The notes beneath the pieces were generated by a model, which did no database searches, was not told where the DNA came from, and saw nothing but the letters and a program-made list of their open reading frames with translations. The position numbers and the translations under genes were made by a program. From Candidatus Alkanophagales archaeon (GTDB taxonomy: Archaea; Halobacteriota; Syntropharchaeia; Alkanophagales; B39-G2): a stretch of 8,496 bases of DNA. Below, piece by piece: positions 1-4,750 of this stretch. Location: contig QMVQ01000058.1 in the NCBI GenBank assembly GCA_003661185.1, positions 1 to 8,496 on the forward strand, given 5' to 3'. Each line of letters begins with the position of its first letter. The stretch's first letter is position 1.

Positions 1-264
1 CTAAAAGCTTTCCTTACTTCAAAGGGTGTTGATTTTGGGAGAACTCATAACTTGGAGTTCCTAATAAAATTATGCTCTGATATAGACACGGAATTTAAAA
101 AACTTGATGTAGGAAACCTTTCGGATTATGCGGTAGAAGTTAGATATGCAGATGAGTTTTACATTCCAACATTAGAAGAGGCAAAACGAGCTTTTGAAAT
201 TGCTAAAAAGGCAAAGGAATTCATATTTAGAAAGATGGAGATAAGAGAGGATGAGTTAAAATGA
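1..264 (+). CDS. HEPN-domain protein, 3' part (5' end outside window)
   Basis: The frame is open from the first base, so the gene starts upstream; a TTG at 52 falls inside the domain and is not the likely start. The 87 visible residues match the C-terminal half of the PF05168-type HEPN domain: a helix reading LKAFLTSKGVDFGRTHNLEFL, then SDYAVEVRYAD, then the long final helix EEAKRAFEIAKKAKEFIFRK. HEPN proteins are all-helical and are often RNases or partners of MNT nucleotidyltransferases in toxin-antitoxin and defence loci. No RX4-6H catalytic motif is visible in this part, so activity cannot be judged. The stop overlaps the start of the hsdS gene (ATGA at 261-264), implying translational coupling. 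HEPN genes are known within type I restriction operons, so hsdM may lie upstream (inference). The AT-rich composition matches the rest of the accessory patch. Confidence 0.75.
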   Translation, partial: LKAFLTSKGVDFGRTHNLEFLIKLCSDIDTEFKKLDVGNLSDYAVEVRYADEFYIPTLEEAKRAFEIAKKAKEFIFRKMEIREDELK

Positions 265-860
265 GTGTTGAATTCAAATGGGAAACTGAATTCAAGAAGA
301 CAGAGATTGGAGAGATACCGAGGGATTGGGAGGTAAGGAAGCTGAGGGATTTATTTAAAATAGAAAGCGGAAGGAGACCACCAGAAGTTAATGATAATGG
401 AAAATTTGAAGTAGGGGGAGCTAATGGATTTATGGGTTACACTACCAGTTATAACTATTGTGGCGAGTTCTTAATTACAGGAAGAGTTGGAACGTTAGGT
501 CATGTTTTTTATATACCTGAGAATATTAAAATTTGGGTTTCAGATAACGCATTGATTATCACAAAAGATAAAAATGAGGCAGCAGCAAAGTTTTATTTCT
601 ACCATCTAAAAACCAGAAAGGAAGAGATAGAAGAACTAAATGTAGGCTCTACCCAACCCTTGATTACTCAAAGGGATCTGAAAGAAATTAAAGTTCCTCA
701 TCCATCCCCTCCCGAACAATCCCGCATCGCCACAGTTTTATCGTGGTTTGATGATTTGATAGAGAACAAGAAAAGGCAGAACGAGATTTTAGAAAAGGTA
801 GCGATGGCGATTTTCAAATCATGGTTCGTGGACTATTCGCTATCTCTGATAATGTATTGA
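261..860 (+). pseudogene. hsdS: Type I restriction specificity subunit HsdS, truncated after the first half
   Basis: The 199-residue product matches the N-terminal half of a type I DNA specificity subunit. Residues 13-28 (KTEIGEIPRDWEVRKL) are the usual opening, about 30-140 form target-recognition domain 1 ending in NVGSTQPLIT (127-136), and about 145-192 are the central conserved region (HPSPPEQSRIATVLSWFDDLIENKK...AIFKSWFVDY). Full-length HsdS is about 400 residues with a second recognition domain after KSWFVDY. Here the frame instead reads SLSLIMY and stops. The C-terminal end of the second half survives about 50 bases downstream in another frame. HsdS would direct HsdM and HsdR to a bipartite DNA site. 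The start is well supported by the ATGA overlap with the HEPN gene and a GAGAGGATG purine run upstream. It is called a pseudogene because half is lost, but one-half HsdS proteins can dimerise in some systems, so residual function is possible. Confidence 0.85.
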
Positions 861-912
861 CTTTAAGACAATTTACACCTTTTTTATATATGTATATATA
901 AAAACGCAGATA
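861..912. other. Scar segment between the two HsdS remnants
   Basis: About 50 bases separate the truncated N-terminal half from the C-terminal remnant. They are very AT-rich, with a run of T followed by an alternating TA stretch at about 885-900, and no coding similarity that I recognise. I see no convincing inverted repeats or target-site duplication that would identify an insertion sequence. The segment replaces what should be most of the second target-recognition domain (roughly 400 or more bases), so it marks a deletion scar or the residue of an excised element. Confidence 0.5.
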
Positions 913-1146
913 GATTTTGAATCTTTAAATGTCGGGAGCACTCAGCCACTAATTACCAAAACAGCTCTAGGAGATGAGGACGTGATTCTCCCACCTCAAC
1001 CAATCCTCCAGCGCTTCCACTCCCTCGTGGAGCCACTATTCCAAAAAATAATCTTAAATCAGAAGCAAATTATGGTTTTGCGGAAAATAAGGGATGCTTT
1101 ACTGCCGAAGCTTGTATTTGGAAAGTTGAGAGTTGAGGAAATATGA
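913..1146 (+). pseudogene. hsdS: HsdS C-terminal remnant (end of second target-recognition half)
   Basis: A start-less frame reads DFESLNVGSTQPLITK, then VILPPQPILQRFHSLVEPLFQKIILNQKQ and LRKIRDALLPKLVFGKLRVEEI, then stop. This is the textbook end of an HsdS: the end of recognition domain 2, the distal conserved coiled-coil and the LLPKLxxGxLRVEE tail. It shares the NVGSTQPLIT motif with the upstream half (928-957 against 639-668), as expected for the internally duplicated S subunit. The two copies differ at many third positions, so they are an old internal duplication and not a recent one. The frame stays open upstream to about 853 but has no start codon and no recognisable HsdS residues before about 913. 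It is in a different frame from the upstream half. I infer one original gene that lost recognition domain 2 by deletion or insertion-excision. Confidence 0.85.
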
Positions 1147-1256
1147 AAATAACTTTTTCAAAACATGCATTACAGAAAATCAAAGAGCGGAAGATCAGGG
1201 TAGAAATGATTGAGGAAATAAAAAGAAAGGAGGGGATAAGATGGGTAAGAATGTAA
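1143..1256 (+). pseudogene. DUF4258-like (toxin-like) ORF, shortened
   Basis: A 37-codon ORF opens MKITFSKHALQKIKERKIRVEMIEEI, which matches the first helix of DUF4258 proteins (pattern FSxHAxxKIxERxI). Members of this family are usually about 70-90 residues and are RelE/BrnT-like small proteins, often paired with DUF2283. Here the sequence jumps after MIEEI straight into KRKEGIRWVRM and stops, so the beta-sheet core is missing. I infer an internal deletion that joined the N-terminal helix to the last codons and the downstream ribosome-binding site. The ATG overlaps the stop of the HsdS remnant (ATGA, 1143-1146), and the 3' end overlaps the DUF2283-like start by 16 bases, keeping the layout of a coupled pair. 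It is too short to be a working toxin in the known fold. The family assignment rests on about 26 residues. Confidence 0.6.
1227..1236 (+). promoter_or_regulatory. Strong ribosome-binding site for the DUF2283-like gene
   Basis: The run AAAGGAGGGG lies 4-5 bases before the ATG at 1241 and is close to a full match to the anti-Shine-Dalgarno sequence. It falls inside the end of the DUF4258-like ORF, as expected for a coupled pair, and decides the start. Confidence 0.6.
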
Positions 1257-1342
1257 AAGTTTGGTTTGACGAGGAAACGGATATTCTGTATGTTTCGCCC
1301 GGAGAGGGGATTTCTGTGGATTCTGAAGAAGTGGCGGAAAAT
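1241..1342 (+). pseudogene. DUF2283-like (antitoxin-like) gene, 5' fragment
   Basis: The first 34 codons read MGKNVKVWFDEETDILYVSPGEGISVDSEEVAEN, matching the opening of DUF2283 (YDxExDxLYxxxxxGxxxxSxEVxEN). Such proteins are about 60-70 residues and usually continue with a strand pattern containing DxxGxxxGIEI. That continuation is absent. From about 1343 the reading frame (which stays open to 1444) runs through antisense sequence of a metallo-beta-lactamase gene, so the last 33 residues of the open frame are not native. A strong purine-rich site (AAAGAAAGGAGGGG) sits just upstream and supports the ATG at 1241. DUF2283 is commonly encoded directly after DUF4258, as here. The gene is cut at the same point as its convergent neighbour. 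Confidence 0.65.
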
Positions 1343-1716
1343 TCTTCAAGGGCCTTAAGGATTAAAAAAGTTTCTTCCGTACAAAAAATTGGTATATCTT
1401 CTCTAAGAAGATTAACAAATCCTGCATGGTCTATATGTGCGTGAGAAAGCAAGCAAGCTTTAATCAATGATTTATTAGGATAAGGTATGTTGGAATATTT
1501 ACAATAATCCTTTCTGTATATTCCATCCAATCCAGGTATAAGATTGAATTCTAAAAAATCAAAAAGAGGATTGCACTTTTTTGGTTGTAGAAATTCAGCG
1601 AAATAATTTTTGTACCTTTCAAAATTTAAGCCAAAGTCAAGAAAAATTTTTGTAGAACCATGCTCAAACAAAATCTGATTTCCTCCTATTTCGTTTTTTC
1701 CTCCAAAAAAGGTGAT
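1342..1716 (-). pseudogene. Metallo-beta-lactamase-fold (RNase J-like) hydrolase, 5' fragment
   Basis: Read on the minus strand, the frame gives ITFFGGKNEIGGNQILFEHG, then KIFLDFGLNFERYKNYFAEFLQP, LIPGLDGIYRKDY, the metal-binding motif HAHIDHAG (1420-1443), and ends in native-looking sequence at FLILKALEEF. This is the N-terminal part of an MBL-fold nuclease of the RNase J/beta-CASP-like kind, normally well over 400 residues. About 125 residues remain. After about 1342 the frame runs on only as antisense of the DUF2283 and DUF4258 fragments, down to 1195. The 5' end is also damaged: the conserved GGxNEIGGN strand lies upstream of the first in-frame start (TTG at 1669-1671), and a TAA precedes it directly. 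An ATG exists about 14 bases further up (ATGAAACCTTTT...) but in another frame, suggesting a single-base frameshift. It lies downstream of, and in the same direction as, the unknown gene at 1754-2365. Confidence 0.75.
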
Positions 1717-1753
1717 TTAAAAGGTTTCATAAACTTAAATTCATGAAATCAAA

Positions 1754-2365
1754 TTATTTAATTTTGTGGCTTTTAATTTTCGGTAACGTAAACATTACAT
1801 AATTATACTCATCTATAGCTTTTGGTAATGTTTTTCCTTCGTCGTTCCAGTCTATGTGCCCGAAAATTTTTTGCATAAGCTTTTGAAAGTTTAGAAAATC
1901 TTCAGGAGTATTCCATTTAATTCTTATGCCATATCTCTTTTCATACTTTTTCTTCTTGTATTCATTTCTTATGTAACTATCCCACATTACGATCAACTTT
2001 GGACAAAACAAATGAAAGATCTTAGAAGCTCCTGTAAATTCAACGCCTTTTACTTTTGATAAAATTGAGTAAATGTTCTTTATTTCATTTGCTATTTTGT
2101 CAAAATTCGTTGTTCTGAAATCTTTATCTTTGAGATTATTAAATAGTGGTTTACAAGAATTCAAAATCGTCTTTAAATCGATTAAGTTCTTTGAGTTACT
2201 TGCGAAAAATCTGAATCTACCCACATTCCAAGTTGCAAGAATAATTATTGAGGCTTGTAAAGGATAAATCTCCTTAATCTCTAAAGCCAAGTCATAAAAG
2301 CTAGCTCTACCTTCTATTTTTTCAAATTCTCTACATTTTTCTTCTAGTTCATCTAATGTTATCAT
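1754..2365 (-). CDS. Conserved-looking protein of unknown function (203 aa)
   Basis: I do not recognise the family. The protein looks complete: an ATG start, a mainly helical amphipathic N-terminal half (MITLDELEEKCREFEKIEG...), a hydrophobic helix at 37-47 (QASIIILATWN), and a polar linker at 60-100. A distinctive block follows at 107-135 (GVEFTGASKIFHLFCPKLIVMWDSYIRNEY), then a Lys/Tyr-rich segment at 136-150, and a C-terminal TLPKAIDEYNYVMF. The pattern of small residues then SK, a hydrophobic helix, CP and MWD looks like a conserved active or structural core, loosely reminiscent of helix-hairpin-helix DNA-binding or glycosylase-type domains, but I see no clear HhH-GPD catalytic lysine/aspartate arrangement. 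There is no signal peptide or transmembrane segment, so it is probably cytoplasmic. It is AT-rich like the damaged defence genes beside it and lies divergent from the Sec61-beta operon. A defence role is only a guess from the neighbourhood. Confidence 0.7.
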   Translation of the reverse strand: MITLDELEEKCREFEKIEGRASFYDLALEIKEIYPLQASIIILATWNVGRFRFFASNSKNLIDLKTILNSCKPLFNNLKDKDFRTTNFDKIANEIKNIYSILSKVKGVEFTGASKIFHLFCPKLIVMWDSYIRNEYKKKKYEKRYGIRIKWNTPEDFLNFQKLMQKIFGHIDWNDEGKTLPKAIDEYNYVMFTLPKIKSHKIK

Positions 2366-2367
2366 GG

Positions 2368-2407
2368 AATTTTATTTAACGTTTAAAGTTCAAAAAATTT
2401 ATTTAAC
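2368..2407. promoter_or_regulatory. Divergent promoter region with 13-bp direct repeat
   Basis: The 63-base gap between the unknown minus-strand gene and the Sec61-beta gene contains AATTTTATTTAAC (2368-2380) and AAATTTATTTAAC (2395-2407), identical at 12 of 13 positions with a 27-base period. Both copies resemble archaeal TATA boxes, and GTTTAAAG lies between them. The downstream copy sits about 25-30 bases before the Sec61-beta start, which would give a very short leader. The upstream elements would give a leader carrying the GGAAAAGGAAAG site. On the minus strand the same block could serve the unknown gene. This is a shared promoter by inference. Confidence 0.4.
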
Positions 2408-2428
2408 TGAAAAGGAAAAGGAAAGACG

Positions 2429-2650
2429 ATGGCCACGAAGAAGGCTGTTAAAGGTAAGAGCAAGAAAGCAAGAAGAGGAAGAGGTAGCAGCGAGCGTTCG
2501 GGACTTGTGTCGTCGGCGGGTTTGATGAGGTATTTCGACGTTGAGGAGTCGGCGATAAAAATCTCGCCAAAGACAATAGTTCTAATAGGAATTTTAATAG
2601 GTGTTGTCGTTCTCGCCCTTGAGATTTATTACGGCGTATGGCCGCCGTAG
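2429..2650 (+). CDS. secG: Preprotein translocase subunit Sec61-beta (archaeal SecG)
   Basis: This is the small peripheral subunit of the archaeal SecYE-beta translocon in the cytoplasmic membrane, which helps move proteins through or into the membrane. The 73-residue product has the family layout. A Lys/Arg/Gly/Ser-rich cytosolic tail covers residues 1-28. The signature SSAGLMRYFDVEESAIKISPKT covers about 28-49. A single transmembrane helix covers about 50-66 (IVLIGILIGVVVLALEI), followed by a short YYGVWPP external end. The length is normal for archaea (about 55-75). The ATG follows a purine-rich GGAAAAGGAAAG stretch and a TATA-like element. It is the first gene of a tight five-gene forward cluster, with MoaC starting 16 bases after its stop. 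Its GC content is clearly higher than that of the genes to the left. Confidence 0.93.
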   Translation: MATKKAVKGKSKKARRGRGSSERSGLVSSAGLMRYFDVEESAIKISPKTIVLIGILIGVVVLALEIYYGVWPP

Positions 2651-2666
2651 CGTGCGGGTGTGAGGC

Positions 2667-3122
2667 ATGAGCTTGGGGATGGTGGATATAAGCGCTAAGG
2701 AGGATATCATCCGCATCTCAGAAGCCTACGGTAGGCTCAGGCTGAAGAGAAATACGGTGCTTGCGATAAAGAGGGGCGAGGTGCCGAAGGGCGACGTTCT
2801 CGGTTGTGCAGAAGCCGCCGCCATCCTCGCAGTTAAAAACACACCTTTCACGATTCCACTTTGCCATCCGATAGGGATAAGTAGCGTCTCCGTGCGTTTT
2901 AACCTCGACCGCGACGGCGGCTTTGTAGAGGTCTTCGTGATGGTGAAGTCCGTCGGAAAGACGGGCGTAGAGATGGAGGCGTTACACGGCGTCACAGTCG
3001 CCCTGCTGACAATATGGGACATGGTCAAAGCTCTCGAAAAGGACGAATCTGGAAACTACCCGACGACGAAGATTGAAGAGATTAGGGTTTTGAGTAAAGT
3101 GAAAGAAGTGGGAGAGGGGTGA
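2667..3122 (+). CDS. moaC: Cyclic pyranopterin monophosphate synthase MoaC
   Basis: MoaC converts the GTP-derived 3',8-cyclo intermediate made by MoaA into cyclic pyranopterin monophosphate, the early step of molybdopterin (molybdenum/tungsten cofactor) synthesis in the cytoplasm. The family motifs are present in order: MVDISAK (5-11), KGDVL (41-45), AAAILAVKNT, IPLCHP (63-68), KTGVEMEALHGV (98-109) and IWDMVKALEK (116-125). By comparison with E. coli MoaC, His67, Asp118 and Lys121 correspond to conserved active-site residues. At 151 residues the length is normal. The start may be the ATG at 2667 or the one at 2679, which gives the usual MVDxSxK N-terminus; neither has a decisive ribosome-binding site. 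The stop overlaps the cupin start. No other moa genes are in the window. Confidence 0.93.
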   Translation: MSLGMVDISAKEDIIRISEAYGRLRLKRNTVLAIKRGEVPKGDVLGCAEAAAILAVKNTPFTIPLCHPIGISSVSVRFNLDRDGGFVEVFVMVKSVGKTGVEMEALHGVTVALLTIWDMVKALEKDESGNYPTTKIEEIRVLSKVKEVGEG

Positions 3123-3475
3123 TTGGGACGAGGGTGGTGAAGCGGGACGAGTTAAAGCCGTTTGTGACGAAGGACGGCTCTGAAATCCGAGAGTTCCACC
3201 GCTCCGAGAATTTGAGTCTTGCGGAGGCGTTAGTTCCTGTTGGACAAAGAACGAGAAAGCATTTTCACAAGACTTCGGAGGAAATTTACTTTATTTTGGA
3301 GGGGCGGGGCATGATGGAGATGGAAGAGGAGCGTGCGGAGGTCGCCGCCGGGCAGGCGGTCGTGATTCCGCCGACGAAGACGCACTGCATAGAAAACGTC
3401 GGCGACGTGCCTTTGCGGTTCTTATGCCACTGCAGCCCGCCTTACTTGCACGACGATACCATTCTCGTCGAATGA
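3119..3475 (+). CDS. Small single-domain cupin protein
   Basis: This is a 118-residue single cupin barrel. Motif 1 is GQRTRKHFHKTSEEIYFILEGRG (42-64), with His48, His50 and Glu54 or Glu55 as likely metal ligands. Motif 2 is PPTKTHCIENVGDVPLRFL (84-102), with His89 as the fourth ligand. A metal-bound cupin is therefore likely, but its substrate cannot be told: such proteins include isomerases, dioxygenases and small-molecule binding proteins. The C-terminal CHCSPPYLHDDT is a common ending of stand-alone archaeal and bacterial cupins of this type. It starts with GTG at 3119, overlapping the MoaC stop (GTGA), which supports that start and translational coupling. The Mut7-C gene begins one base after its stop. 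A link to cofactor synthesis is suggested only by position. Confidence 0.85.
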   Translation: MIGTRVVKRDELKPFVTKDGSEIREFHRSENLSLAEALVPVGQRTRKHFHKTSEEIYFILEGRGMMEMEEERAEVAAGQAVVIPPTKTHCIENVGDVPLRFLCHCSPPYLHDDTILVE

Positions 3476-3476
3476 C

Positions 3477-4013
3477 ATGGAGAAGTTTTTAGTTGACAGG
3501 ATGCTCGGTAGACTCGTCTCGTGGCTCAGGATGCTCGGCTACGACACCGTTTATGCGAACGACGTGAGCGGCGAGGGCGGCGGCGACGCCGAAGATGCTT
3601 TTTTACTCTCCTTAGCAAAGGAGGAGAAAAGAATTCTTCTGACGAAAGATAGAAAGCTTGCGGCGGAAGCTCGGAAAAGCGGTGTGCGATGCGTCCTCAT
3701 GACGAAAAACGACGTCCTCGGACAGCTTTCTGAGCTTACGGGGAGCGTGCCCCTTCGTCTTGAAATGACGTTCGTGCGGTGCAGCGAGTGCAATGCGCCT
3801 ATACGACGCGTTAGAGAGGACGAGACGCAGATGCTGCTCGAAACTGACTACGTGCCAAAAAAGATGATTGGGAAGCTGGAGTTCTGGGTCTGTGAGGGAT
3901 GTCGCCGCATCTACTGGGAAGGCAGCCACTGGCGTGCGATTAACGAGCGGCTGGACTTGCTAAAGAGGATAACGAGTAGGCAGGTCGGAAATGAACAGAC
4001 GACCAGCGAATAG
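3477..4013 (+). CDS. Mut7-C (DUF82) PIN-like RNase with zinc ribbon
   Basis: This is a 178-residue protein of the Mut7-C family (PF01927), predicted nucleases with a PIN-like fold followed by a zinc ribbon. The N-terminal part reads FLVDRMLGRLVSWLRMLGYDTVYAND, the classic opening, with Asp7 as a likely metal-binding acid. Further acids at Asp37/Asp40 (GDAEDAFLL) and Asp58 (ILLTKDRKLA) complete the PIN-like set. The zinc ribbon pairs are CSEC (102-105) and CEGC (139-142), followed by RIYWEGSHW. Length and architecture match stand-alone archaeal members; the RNA substrate is unknown. The gene starts one base after the cupin stop and overlaps the endonuclease V start by 23 bases, so it is part of the same operon. 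Pairing with endonuclease V suggests a shared role in nucleic-acid turnover or repair (inference). Confidence 0.88.
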   Translation: MEKFLVDRMLGRLVSWLRMLGYDTVYANDVSGEGGGDAEDAFLLSLAKEEKRILLTKDRKLAAEARKSGVRCVLMTKNDVLGQLSELTGSVPLRLEMTFVRCSECNAPIRRVREDETQMLLETDYVPKKMIGKLEFWVCEGCRRIYWEGSHWRAINERLDLLKRITSRQVGNEQTTSE

Positions 4014-4746
4014 GCTAGAAGACGGCGAGCTTGAAAAGTTGTATGAAAAGCAGAGAAGGATAGCCGCCCGTGCGGTGCTCAGGGACGAATTTCAAGGTCC
4101 GGAGCTCGTTGCGGGTGCGGACTTGGCGTTCCTCGCCGCTGGCAACAGGAGCTTGGAGCTTGCAGTTGCGAGCATCGTCGTCCTTAAGTATTCGACGCTA
4201 CGAGTCGTGGAGCGTGCGTGCGTCATCGAGTCGACCGATTTCCCTTACGTGCCGGGGCTGCTGGCATTCCGTGAAGCTCCGCTCATAATAAAGGCGTTCC
4301 AGCAGCTGGAGCATAAACCGGACGTGCTCTTTGTGGACGGCTGCGGCGTGAATCATCCGAGATTCGCAGGCCTGGCGACGCATGTTGGCGTGCTTCTTGA
4401 CGTTGCGACCGTCGGTGTCGCAAAGAGCCTTTTGTGCGGCGATGCCAGAACGCCGACGGCTGAAGGCGAAGCATGCCCGTTACGCTACCGTGGCAAGCTC
4501 GTGGGCTTTCTCCTGAAAAGCAAAAAGGGTTGCAAGCCCATCGTTGTGGCGCCAGGGCATAAAATCTCGACGGAAACTGCATTACAGCTCGTGAAAAATT
4601 GTATAATGGGCTACAAGCTACCTGAGCCTACGAGATTAGCGCACATTTATGCAAATAAGGTTAAAAGGAAGTTGGTGCAGGATGGAAGTTTCGGCCCCAA
4701 ATGCGATTCTCTCTACCGCACAGGTATCAGAAAAACTGAAACGTAA
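3991..4746 (+). CDS. nfi: Endonuclease V (deoxyinosine/inosine-specific)
   Basis: Endonuclease V cuts DNA, and in some organisms RNA, one phosphodiester beyond a deaminated adenine (inosine), starting repair. The 251-residue product has the core motifs: GADLAF (42-47, catalytic Asp44), PYVPGLLAFREAP (85-97, strand-separating PYVPG wedge and catalytic Glu95), VDGCGVNHPRFAGLATHVG (115-133, catalytic Asp116), GVAKSLLCG (142-150) and APGHKIS (187-193, with His190 as a likely active-site residue). One oddity is Cys118, where most relatives have His or Asn (DGHG or DGNG). Length is normal to slightly long. The start overlaps the Mut7-C gene by 23 bases, and the first dozen residues (MNRRPANRLEDG) are not conserved, so the true start could be slightly later, though no nearby ATG offers itself. 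It ends four bases from the convergent NadA stop. Confidence 0.92.
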   Translation: MNRRPANRLEDGELEKLYEKQRRIAARAVLRDEFQGPELVAGADLAFLAAGNRSLELAVASIVVLKYSTLRVVERACVIESTDFPYVPGLLAFREAPLIIKAFQQLEHKPDVLFVDGCGVNHPRFAGLATHVGVLLDVATVGVAKSLLCGDARTPTAEGEACPLRYRGKLVGFLLKSKKGCKPIVVAPGHKISTETALQLVKNCIMGYKLPEPTRLAHIYANKVKRKLVQDGSFGPKCDSLYRTGIRKTET

Positions 4747-4750
4747 AAAA

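Noticed and set aside
881..904. T-run and alternating TA stretch as a terminator or inverted-repeat end of a mobile element
   Set aside because: No stable GC-containing stem precedes it, and no matching terminal repeat or target-site duplication was found.
639..957. NVGSTQPLIT repeat as the site of a recombination that shortened hsdS
   Set aside because: A deletion between the two copies would remove the sequence between them, but both copies remain and the DNA differs at many positions. It is the normal internal duplication of S subunits.
1195..1671. A 158-residue intact MBL protein starting at TTG 1671
   Set aside because: The conserved first strand lies upstream of that TTG, and the last roughly 48 residues are antisense of the DUF2283/DUF4258 fragments.
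2073..2267. 64-residue plus-strand ORF
   Set aside because: It is antisense to the coherent 203-residue minus-strand gene, and its hydrophobic composition is the usual product of reading an AT-rich gene backwards.
3551..3929. Two antisense ORFs (80 and 105 residues) inside the Mut7-C gene
   Set aside because: They are low-complexity Arg/Ser/Phe-rich shadows of a GC-richer gene with clear Mut7-C motifs on the plus strand; no start signals or recognisable domains.
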